Translations under genes and position numbers: made by a program | Source of the DNA: Thiobacillus sp. | GTDB lineage: Bacteria > Pseudomonadota > Gammaproteobacteria > Burkholderiales > Thiobacillaceae | DNA length: 64,000 nt | Reading direction: 5' to 3' | NCBI GenBank assembly: GCA_030679915.1 | Contig: JAUXRY010000040.1 | Coordinates: 1-64,000, forward strand | The notes under the pieces: model-generated | Databases searched by the model: none | The model's input: the letters and a program-made list of their open reading frames with translations, nothing else | Told to the model about the DNA's origin: nothing | Shown: positions 21,700 to 28,974 of the stretch, piece after piece | Position numbering within the stretch: position 1 is the stretch's first letter | How the letters are laid out: every line of letters starts with the position of its first letter

Positions 21700-22029
21700 A
21701 TGAAATCCAGCACATCACATCCCGATATCCAGGGCGAGGATGATTATGTTTCTGCAGAAAAATATAACCAGAAATATAACCAGAAAATGCGTGCTTTCGA
21801 TGATTCGGGCAAGGTCGAAGAGGCGGCCAATGATCCAACTTCGAGTAACGCATACGAGGACGCCGCCTTACGTATGGATGAAGCCAAATTACGTGCTCAC
21901 GCCAAAGCAATGAGGGGCAGAATGGAAATTTGCCTGGACGCGACAAGCCGACCAATTCAGGTAACGATTACGAGGGCGCCGCCATGCAAATGGACGAAGC
22001 CAAAGTCCGTGACCACGCCAATGCACTGA
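21700..22029 (+). CDS. Small acidic hypothetical protein with frameshifted C-terminal repeat
   Basis: AGGGG stands about 8 bp before the ATG at 21700. The 109-aa product begins MKSSTSHPDIQGEDDYVSAE and includes MRAFDDSGKVEEAAND, a pattern I recall from small soluble proteins of unknown function in many proteobacteria. Residues around 45-75 carry a unit (YEDAALRMDEAKLRAHAKAM) that recurs about 116 bp later as YEGAAMQMDEAKVRDHANAL, but in another frame that ends at 22044-22046. The last 30 or so residues in the annotated frame are therefore out-of-frame sequence. The gene is either frameshifted or truncated. Confidence 0.6.
   Translation: MKSSTSHPDIQGEDDYVSAEKYNQKYNQKMRAFDDSGKVEEAANDPTSSNAYEDAALRMDEAKLRAHAKAMRGRMEICLDATSRPIQVTITRAPPCKWTKPKSVTTPMH
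21760..21783 (+). repeat. 12-bp perfect tandem repeat
   Basis: AAATATAACCAG occurs twice in a row (21760-21771 and 21772-21783), adding KYNQ twice to the small protein. It keeps the frame. Confidence 0.85.
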
Positions 22030-22069
22030 GGTCAGAATGGCACTGAGGAAAAAATGGAAATTTGCCTGA
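21832..22069 (+). repeat. Diverged tandem duplication of about 116 bp
   Basis: Two similar units lie side by side: 21832 to about 21936 and about 21942 to 22069. Shared landmarks are TACGAGG (21853 and 21969, 116 bp apart), ATGGA(T/C)GAAGCCAAA, and ATGGAAATTTGCCTG at both ends. The second copy has about 17 extra bases before its last landmark. Since 116 is one short of a multiple of three, the second unit is out of frame with the first. Confidence 0.75.
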
Positions 22070-22135
22070 GTTCACCCATTTTCCACGGACACGTTTGAAA
22101 CCAGACTACCCCTGGGTTTGTATTGGGCGGCGGGT

Positions 22136-22516
22136 TTACGCTGCCTGCACTGGAATCTCGTGGCGTGTGTCGAGGATGCAGTTGCCTTCGCCTATGTAAA
22201 CCAGTTCCGGGGCATAGCGCGCCAGTTCCAGTTCGTTGTAGACGGCGTAGGTGGCGATGATCACGAGGTCGCCCGGGTTCGCTTTATGCGCGGCCGCGCC
22301 GTTGACCGAAATTACGCCCGATCCGCGGGTTGCACGGATGGCATAGGTGGTGAAGCGCTCACCGTTGGTGACGTTGTAAATCTGGATCTGCTCGTATTCG
22401 TGGATATTTGCAGCGTCCAGCAGAACTTCATCGATGGCACACGAGCCTTCGTAGTGCAGCTCGGAATGGGTGACGGTTGCCCGATGAAGCTTGGACTTGA
22501 GCATCGTTCTTTGCAT
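22136..22516 (-). CDS. panD: Aspartate 1-decarboxylase proenzyme
   Basis: PanD makes beta-alanine for pantothenate from aspartate. The 126-aa protein begins [20 protein letters not shown] and carries the self-cleavage site Gly24-Ser25 within HYEGSCAID; Ser25 becomes the pyruvoyl group. NGAAAH further on is also conserved. It is 57 bp downstream of panC on the same strand, completing a panB-panC-panD set. Confidence 0.97.
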   Translation of the reverse strand: MQRTMLKSKLHRATVTHSELHYEGSCAIDEVLLDAANIHEYEQIQIYNVTNGERFTTYAIRATRGSGVISVNGAAAHKANPGDLVIIATYAVYNELELARYAPELVYIGEGNCILDTRHEIPVQAA

Positions 22517-22573
22517 GACGGTGCCCTCACGAAAAATGGACTCCCATTATACCCAAAGGGCACAAGTAAAACT

Positions 22574-23422
22574 TCAGGGCAAATTACCTAACAGGGAAAA
22601 GTCGATGTTGTCGATCAGCCGGGTTGTGCCCAGCCAGGCTGCGCCCAGGACGACCAGCCGGGTGCTGCCGGAGGTAGGCGCCTGCAGGGTGGGGGCGTCG
22701 CGCAGCGCAACATAATCGACGCGCCAACCCGCCATTTTCAGCTGACGGCTGGCGGTGGTGCACAAAGCCTGAAAATCACGTTCACCCGCCTGAATAGCGG
22801 CAACGATGGCAGCAAGCTGGCTCTGCAACTGGGCGGCCTGGAGCCGTTCGGACTCGTTGAGATACCCATTGCGTGAACTCATTGCCAGTCCGCTGGCCTC
22901 GCGCAGGGTGTCGCCCGCCAGAATTTCGATTGGGAGGTTGAAATGCCGAACCAGTTCGCGGATGACCTGCAACTGCTGGAAGTCCTTTTTACCGAACACG
23001 GCGGTTTTGGGTTGAACCAGATTGAACAGTTTCAACACCACGGTCGCCACGCCGGTGAAATGGCCCGGGCGGAAGGCGCCGCACAAATCCTGTGTCAGGC
23101 TGTCAGGCGGGCGGGCGGTGAAGGTCTGCGGCACGGGGTAGACCTCGGCGACATCGGGCGCGAACACCATGTCGCAGCCTGCTGCCTCCAGCTGCGCACA
23201 GTCGGCATCCAGCGTGTGCGGATAACGCTCAAAGTCCTCTCCAGCGCCAAACTGCAGCGGGTTGACAAAGATGCTGGAGACGACAGGATGGCCGTGCTGT
23301 TTTGCCAGTTCAACCAGCGAGATGTGGCCCGCATGGAGGTTGCCCATGGTGGGGACAAACGCGATGTTCTCTTGTCCGGAGAGGGCGGCACGTAACTCGG
23401 CTACGGTGTGATAAAGCTGCAT
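22574..23422 (-). CDS. panC: Pantothenate synthetase
   Basis: PanC joins pantoate and beta-alanine using ATP. The 282-aa protein has the nucleotidyl-transferase motif PTMGNLHAGHISL near residues 25-37, the FVNPLQFG block, FGKKDFQQLQVIR and SSRNGYL, all family hallmarks. It overlaps panB by one base (TGATG-type junction), which indicates coupled translation. Confidence 0.97.
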   Translation of the reverse strand: MQLYHTVAELRAALSGQENIAFVPTMGNLHAGHISLVELAKQHGHPVVSSIFVNPLQFGAGEDFERYPHTLDADCAQLEAAGCDMVFAPDVAEVYPVPQTFTARPPDSLTQDLCGAFRPGHFTGVATVVLKLFNLVQPKTAVFGKKDFQQLQVIRELVRHFNLPIEILAGDTLREASGLAMSSRNGYLNESERLQAAQLQSQLAAIVAAIQAGERDFQALCTTASRQLKMAGWRVDYVALRDAPTLQAPTSGSTRLVVLGAAWLGTTRLIDNIDFSLLGNLP

Positions 23423-24210
23423 CAGAATGCGTGATCGGCGGTCGGGAAATGTCCGTTTTTAACGGCGGCGACGTAAGCGCGTGTCGCCGCTTCGATGCTA
23501 TCGCTGCCGGCGAGAAAGTTTTTCGAGAACTTGGGCGCGTGGGGGTATATCCCGAGCATGTCATACAGCACCAGCACCTGGCCGGAACAGGCCGCGCCTG
23601 CGCCAATACCGATGGTGGGGATGGTCAACGCGTCGGTGACGGCTTTTGCCACGGCTGCGGGCACCATTTCCAGCACGATCAGCCCGGCACCGGCGGATTC
23701 CAGCGCACGGGCGTCAGCCACTAACTGCGTGGCGGCAGCATCTTCACGGCCCTGCACCTTGTAGCCGCCCAGCTGGTTGACCGATTGCGGCAGCAGACCG
23801 ATATGCGCGCACACCGGGATGCCGCGCTGGGTGAGGAAGGCCACTGTGTCGACCATGACCGCGCCGCCTTCGAGCTTGACCATGTGTGCGCCTGCCGCCA
23901 TCAAGCGTGCCGCGGACGTGTAGGCGCGCTCGGGCGAAGGCTGGTAGCTGCCAAAGGGCAGGTCGGCGACGATGAACGCACGTTCGATACCGGCCGCCAC
24001 GCAACGCGTGTGATAGGTCATTTCGGCCAACTTGACCGGCAGTGTCGAGCTGTGGCCCTGGATCACCATGCCGAGCGAGTCGCCGACCAGCAGCACATCG
24101 ACTTCGGCCGCATCGAGTACACGGGCGAAGCTGGCGTCATAGCAGGTGAGCACGGCGATTTTCTCGTCGCGCTCGCGCATAGCCTTGAGTGTGGAAAGCG
24201 TAATGGCCAT
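23422..24210 (-). CDS. panB: 3-methyl-2-oxobutanoate hydroxymethyltransferase
   Basis: PanB transfers a hydroxymethyl group from methylene-THF to ketoisovalerate, the first pantothenate step. The 262-aa protein shows [29 protein letters not shown] and [18 protein letters not shown], the substrate and magnesium sites of the family. The gene follows the deoxynucleoside kinase gene by 16 bp. Confidence 0.97.
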   Translation of the reverse strand: MAITLSTLKAMRERDEKIAVLTCYDASFARVLDAAEVDVLLVGDSLGMVIQGHSSTLPVKLAEMTYHTRCVAAGIERAFIVADLPFGSYQPSPERAYTSAARLMAAGAHMVKLEGGAVMVDTVAFLTQRGIPVCAHIGLLPQSVNQLGGYKVQGREDAAATQLVADARALESAGAGLIVLEMVPAAVAKAVTDALTIPTIGIGAGAACSGQVLVLYDMLGIYPHAPKFSKNFLAGSDSIEAATRAYVAAVKNGHFPTADHAF

Positions 24211-24226
24211 CGTGATGAAAGCGCGC

Positions 24227-24868
24227 TTAGGCCGCGCGGCTGAAAAATTCGCGCGGGCCGCGCATTTTGGTCATGCGTTCCAGCAGCAGTTCGAAATCTT
24301 CATCGCTTTCGGCGAAGTTGAGATTGCTGGTATTGATGATCAATAGTGGCGACGCATCGTAGCGGTGGAAAAACTCACTATAGCTGTTGGCCAGGCGTTG
24401 CAAATAGCCCGCGTCCATGCCGCGCTCGAACTCCACCCCACGCCGGTTGACGCGTTCCTGCAGCGCGTCGATGGGCGCTTGCAGATAAATCACCAGGTCG
24501 GGCGTGGGGGCTTGTACGGTCAGGTCGGCATATACTTTTTGGTACAACTCGAATTCGTCGTCGTCCAGATTCAGGCGCGCGAACAGCATGTCCTTGTCGA
24601 TCAGGAAGTCGGAAACGGTGCCGCCACGAAACAAGTCCCCTTGCGCCAGCTCGCGTATTTGCCGTGAACGCTCGAACAGGAAATGCAGCTGCGTGGGCAG
24701 AGCATAGCGTTTGGGTTCCTGATAAAAACGCGGCAGGAACGGGGTATCGCTGGCGTTTTCCAGCAGCGTGTCGGCACTCAGATGCTCGGCCAGCTTGTGC
24801 GTAAGGCTGGTTTTCCCCGCGCCAATCGGACCTTCGACGACGACGTAACGGTAACGGTCAAGACTCAT
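24227..24868 (-). CDS. Deoxynucleoside kinase (dNK family)
   Basis: A salvage kinase that phosphorylates deoxynucleosides. The start ATG at 24866-24868 overlaps the folK stop by 4 bp and gives 213 aa beginning [20 protein letters not shown]; the P-loop GPIGAGKT is at 13-20. [17 protein letters not shown] contains the LID-type arginines and PDLVIYL the strand before it. Whether it prefers dA, dG or dC cannot be judged. An upstream extension in the same frame would overlap folK needlessly. Confidence 0.88.
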   Translation of the reverse strand: MSLDRYRYVVVEGPIGAGKTSLTHKLAEHLSADTLLENASDTPFLPRFYQEPKRYALPTQLHFLFERSRQIRELAQGDLFRGGTVSDFLIDKDMLFARLNLDDDEFELYQKVYADLTVQAPTPDLVIYLQAPIDALQERVNRRGVEFERGMDAGYLQRLANSYSEFFHRYDASPLLIINTSNLNFAESDEDFELLLERMTKMRGPREFFSRAA

Positions 24869-25371
24869 GCGTGGGCGGCCGCAGCAGGCGGTGGGAGGAG
24901 CGTAATGGGTTGGTCGGCACAAGCGGCAAGCCAGTCGGCGGCCGGGCCGCGTCCCGGAATAACGGTGTCGGGCGCAATCTCAAGCAAAGGCAGCAGCACA
25001 AAGCCGCGCTCACACATGCGTGGGTGTGGCAGCGTGAGAGCCTCTTCATGAAAATGCGCGTGTCCGTACAGCAGCAGGTCAAGGTCCAGGGTGCGCGGGG
25101 CATTGCGAAAGCTGCGCTCGCGGCCATGTCGATGTTCGATGTCGAGCAATGCGTCCAGCAGGGCGCGCGGCGCGAGGGTGGTTTCCACCTGGGCGACGGC
25201 GTTGATGAAGTCGGGCTGGTCCACGTAACCCACGGGTGCCGAGGCATACAACGAGGAATGTGCGGTCAAACGGGTGCCGGGCAGACGGTCGAGCTCGGCC
25301 AGCGCATATTCAACCTGCGCGGCAGGGTCGTTAAGATTGGCCCCCAGCCCGATGGTCGCAATGACGCTCAT
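24865..25371 (-). CDS. folK: 6-hydroxymethyl-7,8-dihydropterin pyrophosphokinase
   Basis: FolK pyrophosphorylates hydroxymethyldihydropterin for folate synthesis. The 168-aa protein has the N-terminal IGLGANLNDP, the mid motif SSLYASAPVGY..QPDFINAV, RTLDLDLLLYG and LPHPRMCERGFVLLPL. It overlaps pcnB by 4 bp upstream and the kinase gene by 4 bp downstream. Folate is also needed by PanB two genes on. Confidence 0.96.
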   Translation of the reverse strand: MSVIATIGLGANLNDPAAQVEYALAELDRLPGTRLTAHSSLYASAPVGYVDQPDFINAVAQVETTLAPRALLDALLDIEHRHGRERSFRNAPRTLDLDLLLYGHAHFHEEALTLPHPRMCERGFVLLPLLEIAPDTVIPGRGPAADWLAACADQPITLLPPPAAAAHA

Positions 25372-26732
25372 GTGGGTTCGTTTTCACCCGTGGTCGGGCC
25401 TGTTGAGTCACCGAGATTTTTGCGTTTACGGCGCCGGCGCGGCTTGGGGGCGCTGTCTGTCTTCAGCATCGATTCGCGGGCGTTATCATCGACCTCCTGG
25501 AAACGCGTCCACCATTCGCCCATCTCGATATCGATCTCGCCGGACTCCGCGCGCAGCAGCAAAAAGTCGTAGGCGGCACGGAAGCGCGGATGTTCGAGCA
25601 GGCGATACGGACGTTGACCGCCGCGTTGTTCAAAGCGCGGTTGCAGCGCCCAGATTTCTTTCATCATGCCATCGTAACGGCGCGGAATGGCGAGCTGGCC
25701 GCGTTGCGCGTCGAGCACTTCATCCATCGCCATGAACAGGGCAGGTTGCGGTTTTTCGCCGCCCGCTTCCAGCGCCTGCCAGCGCTGCAACACCTGTGGC
25801 CACAACAGCGTACCAAACAGAAAGGCCGGCGAGGCGGGCTTGTCCTGGGCGATGCGCGCATCGGTGGTTTTCAGCGCAGCGTTGATAAAGCGGGTGCCGG
25901 TGGGGTCGTCGAGGATCGTGTCGAGCAGCGGCAGCATGCCGTGGTGCAGGCCTTCGGCGCGCAGCTGGTGAACCCCGCGCAGGGCGTGACCGGACATCAA
26001 CAGTTTCAGTGCCTCGTCGAAGATGCGGGCACGCGGAATGTTGGAAAGAAGGGGGGCCAGAGTGGCGACTGGCTTGCGCGTTTCGGGGTCGATATGGAAG
26101 TCGAGCTTGGCGGCAAACCGCGCGGCACGAAGCATGCGTACCGGGTCTTCGCGGAAGCGCGTTTCGGGGTCGCCGATGATGCGCAGCACCCGTTTTTTAC
26201 AGTCGGCCACGCCGTCGAAGTAGTCGTGCACTTCCTCGCGCGAGGGGTCGTAATAGAGGGCGTTGATGGTGAAGTCGCGGCGTGCGGCGTCATCGGCCAT
26301 GCTGCCGAATACGTTGTCCGACAACAGGCGGCCATGTTCGTCGGTGGGCCGTTCGTCGACTTCGTCTGTTTCTTTTTGCTCGTTAGAGCGGAAGGTGGTG
26401 ACTTCGATGGTCACGCGGCCACACATGACGTGGACGATCTGGAAGCGCCGACCAATGATGCGCGAACGGCGGAACAGGCGCCGCACTTCCTCAGGGGTGG
26501 CATCAGTTGCCACATCGAAATCCTTGGGCGTTTTGCCCAGCAGCAGATCGCGCACCGCGCCGCCCACCAGATAACCCTTGTAGCCGGCGTTCGCCAGTGT
26601 TTCGCAGGTTTTCAGCGCACAGTCGTCGAGCTGGTCGCGGCGGATCCCGTGCGCGGTGTGCGCCAGAACCTGGGCGCCGGAAGCTGAGCGGGTTTTGCGG
26701 CCGAATATTTTATTGAAAATGCGACGGATCAT
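25368..26732 (-). CDS. pcnB: Poly(A) polymerase I
   Basis: PcnB adds 3' poly(A) tails that mark RNAs for decay. The 454-aa protein has GGAVRDLLLG and KDFDVATDATPEEVRRLF (nucleotidyl-transferase catalytic acids, about 57-85), RDFTINALYYD and an arginine- and lysine-rich C-terminal tail (KPRRRRKRKN). The RNA-binding basic tail separates it from the CCA-adding enzymes, which share the head domain. It heads the pcnB-folK-dNK-panB-panC-panD run. Confidence 0.93.
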   Translation of the reverse strand: MIRRIFNKIFGRKTRSASGAQVLAHTAHGIRRDQLDDCALKTCETLANAGYKGYLVGGAVRDLLLGKTPKDFDVATDATPEEVRRLFRRSRIIGRRFQIVHVMCGRVTIEVTTFRSNEQKETDEVDERPTDEHGRLLSDNVFGSMADDAARRDFTINALYYDPSREEVHDYFDGVADCKKRVLRIIGDPETRFREDPVRMLRAARFAAKLDFHIDPETRKPVATLAPLLSNIPRARIFDEALKLLMSGHALRGVHQLRAEGLHHGMLPLLDTILDDPTGTRFINAALKTTDARIAQDKPASPAFLFGTLLWPQVLQRWQALEAGGEKPQPALFMAMDEVLDAQRGQLAIPRRYDGMMKEIWALQPRFEQRGGQRPYRLLEHPRFRAAYDFLLLRAESGEIDIEMGEWWTRFQEVDDNARESMLKTDSAPKPRRRRKRKNLGDSTGPTTGENEPT

Positions 26733-26771
26733 GAGGTGCGCGAAGGCGTGTGAATGCGGAATAGACTGCGA

Positions 26772-27545
26772 TTATACAGTCTGCCCCCAGCCTATCTGTT
26801 GCCATAGCGCAGCTGTACCAGGACCGTATAGCGCTTCGAGCGCATTGGGCGTCAGCAGATCGGCCGGCACGCCCAGCTGCCAGCGCCCGTCGCCATGCAG
26901 AAAAAGTAGGCGATCACAGTGTCCGGCAGCCCAGTTGGGGTCGTGCAACGTCATCGCCACTGTGCGACCAGCATCAGCCTCGCTTCGCGCCCAGGCCAGC
27001 AATCGGGCCTGATGAGCCGGGTCGAGGTGGGTCAACGGCTCGTCCAGCAGGGCAATGCGGGCTTGCTGAACTGCCAGCTGCGCCAGCCGCGCACGCTGGC
27101 GTTCGCCACCGGAGAGCGTGTCGAACGCGCGCTGGGCCAGTTCGGTCAGTTCCCAAGTCAGCAGTTGCATCGCAACGTCGTCGGGCGCATGGCCGACGGG
27201 TTTGCCCTGAGTATCGTCGAAAGGATAGCGCCCAAGCGCGACGAAATTGACCACGCTGCCGAAAAACACGCCCTCGTCACCCTGCGGCAAAAGGCCGATA
27301 TGCTGCGCGCGAGTGAGCGGCGGCAGCGCGCTGAGCGCGTGGCCATCGAGCGTCACCTGGCCTTGTGTCGGCGCGGCGAGTCCCGCCAGCACCGCCAGCA
27401 GCGTCGATTTGCCAGCACCGTTCGCGCCGAGGATGCCCAGCACTTCACCGGACTCAAGCGTGAGATCGAGCGAATCGACCAGCGTGCGGGTGCCGGTTTG
27501 CAGCGTTAACTGAAACGCGGTCAGGCTGGGAACAGTGGATTCCAT
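26772..27545 (-). CDS. ABC transporter ATP-binding protein (FecE/BtuD-like)
   Basis: The ATPase of a metal-chelate or cobalamin type importer. Translation is taken from the ATG at 27543-27545 (MESTVPSLTAF), giving 257 aa; the frame continues upstream without support. Walker A is GANGAGKSTLL, the signature is LSGGERQRARLAQL, and Walker B is ARIALLDEPLTHLD. The FecCD-type permease that would normally sit directly upstream is 4.9 kb away at 32403. No binding protein is in the window, so the substrate is open. Confidence 0.9.
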   Translation of the reverse strand: MESTVPSLTAFQLTLQTGTRTLVDSLDLTLESGEVLGILGANGAGKSTLLAVLAGLAAPTQGQVTLDGHALSALPPLTRAQHIGLLPQGDEGVFFGSVVNFVALGRYPFDDTQGKPVGHAPDDVAMQLLTWELTELAQRAFDTLSGGERQRARLAQLAVQQARIALLDEPLTHLDPAHQARLLAWARSEADAGRTVAMTLHDPNWAAGHCDRLLFLHGDGRWQLGVPADLLTPNALEALYGPGTAALWQQIGWGQTV

Positions 27546-27751
27546 GAAACGAAGGTGGCCAGTAATGCATCCGAGCATAGCAGCACAGCGGTCTGGGCGG
27601 CAGTGTGTGGCGGGGCTGGGTAATGTCGGTGAAGGTAAGCGGGATTTGTGGAATTTCCGCTATCGACCCAAACTAGACAAAAAAATAAATAAACAATGGC
27701 CTGCTTTACCAGCATTAGCTGACATCTGCCATACCGAATGGTTAATCATTT

Positions 27752-28549
27752 CTATTGAGGCAGAGTTGTTTGGCTTGGTTCGCTATATTCGAGAATGCTC
27801 CAGAAATCACCGCCTTTATCACTATCAGTGGCACACACACTCGCGGAATTGTGGGAGAAGGAATATCTTCTCACCCAACCACCCCACCAACGGTAGTGTG
27901 TATATGACGCTACGAGACGTCCATTCTTCAGGTCTTTTATATATGCGAAATCCTTATCAAGTTTCGTGTTGGGCAGAAATGTTGGTGGTCGGTCTTCGCT
28001 AAAAAGCCATGTAAATGACATGTTGCCCTTTGATACTTCATATCTACTCTCGGGTTTATTAAGAAGCGTGTATGCCACACATTTTCCTGCTGGCACTCCC
28101 GTTTCGTACCATATTGAATAGCGCGTAAGATCTTTAGGGTCCTTTGCACATCTACCAGAATCTTCATCTGCCAGGTAGAAGTGATGAATGCCATATTTCT
28201 TGGTGTTGTAAACAGGTTCCCGAACATTTTGTTCATAGAATTTGAAGCTAAGCTTGGTGAGTGCAGAAATACACTTGTAATCGCAACCTTGAAAACTATC
28301 AGCATCTAAGTAGCCCTCGCCGAGTACTACTTTTTCTAAAATATGCGCCCCCCCATCCTGATTACATTTGTATCGCACATAGAACTGCCCAAGAATTTCA
28401 TCGAAAAACATTATCAATAAGATAAAGACTAACAATCCTAGAGTTGTTATGAGGACTCGAAGTCGGCGCCCCTTATTCTTGGGTAGAGCTAGTCTACTAA
28501 GGCCAGCAAAAGCAAAAATAAAGAGAATGAGTAGAAGTACGAGCTCCAT
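27752..28549 (-). CDS. Hypothetical membrane-anchored protein, AT-rich
   Basis: I do not recognise this 265-aa protein. It has two hydrophobic segments at the N-terminus (about 1-20 and 32-50), then a mainly polar region with several cysteines (for example CNQDGGAHI, GCDYKC, GRCAKD, GKCVAY) that could form disulfides outside the membrane. Its codons are clearly more AT-rich than those of neighbours, and it lies between the split halves of an ABC importer, so it is probably acquired DNA. No clear Shine-Dalgarno precedes the ATG. Confidence 0.65.
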   Translation of the reverse strand: MELVLLLILFIFAFAGLSRLALPKNKGRRLRVLITTLGLLVFILLIMFFDEILGQFYVRYKCNQDGGAHILEKVVLGEGYLDADSFQGCDYKCISALTKLSFKFYEQNVREPVYNTKKYGIHHFYLADEDSGRCAKDPKDLTRYSIWYETGVPAGKCVAYTLLNKPESRYEVSKGNMSFTWLFSEDRPPTFLPNTKLDKDFAYIKDLKNGRLVASYTHYRWWGGWVRRYSFSHNSASVCATDSDKGGDFWSILEYSEPSQTTLPQ

Positions 28550-28652
28550 TGATCAAAGGGTATCTAATAAAGTTAGTTAGTATGAAATTTAAAACCAAAG
28601 GAGAAGCAAAAGGACCGGCTCAATTTGGTTCCAATGGAATACTACTGCATGT

Positions 28653-28692
28653 ATTCGAGCCAAAAAGAATATGTCTTTTGGCACACTCGAAT
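28653..28692. repeat. 40-nt inverted repeat with a bulged base
   Basis: GCCAAAAAGA pairs with TCTTTTGGC across ATATG with one unpaired A, and outside it ATTCGAG matches CTCGAAT after a small internal loop. There is no T-run, so it is not an ordinary terminator. Confidence 0.6.
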
Positions 28693-28760
28693 AACTGCTT
28701 CCCGGCTAAGACCGGACATCTAAGTTAGACACCCTTTCGGTCCACTTTTGGCCGGTTGTT

Positions 28761-28814
28761 GCCTGACAACATAACTCGAGACTGCACCTGCGGCCGGCAA
28801 AAAGTTTGTTAGGC
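28761..28814. other. attC-like imperfect palindrome
   Basis: The 54-bp element starts GCCTGACAA and ends TTGTTAGGC, which are complementary except at one position. The right end GTTAGGC fits the integron core-site consensus GTTRRRY exactly; the left end differs from RYYYAAC at one base. The interior can only partly pair. No integrase gene is in the window, so it may be a relic or chance. Confidence 0.3.
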
Positions 28815-28974
28815 CATCATCTGTCTGTGCGTCTTCGGCCTGACCCAGCTATTCATACATTGGGCGCCGATCCGGCTTCTCCACTTCCAATCAGGCAGCA
28901 TTCCGGTCTGAACGCTGCCAGCTTCATCTGGCAAACAGCGGGTAAACTTCGTCTATTGCGTCCCCGTTTACCTC

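Larger units (their letters stand above)
28550..28974. other. Gap with hairpins between orphan gene and SNF2 gene
   Basis: No protein gene is supported in these 425 bp. The left part stays AT-rich and holds two hairpins listed separately; GC content rises again from about 28690. No clear Shine-Dalgarno or promoter for the SNF2 gene is visible. Confidence 0.4.
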
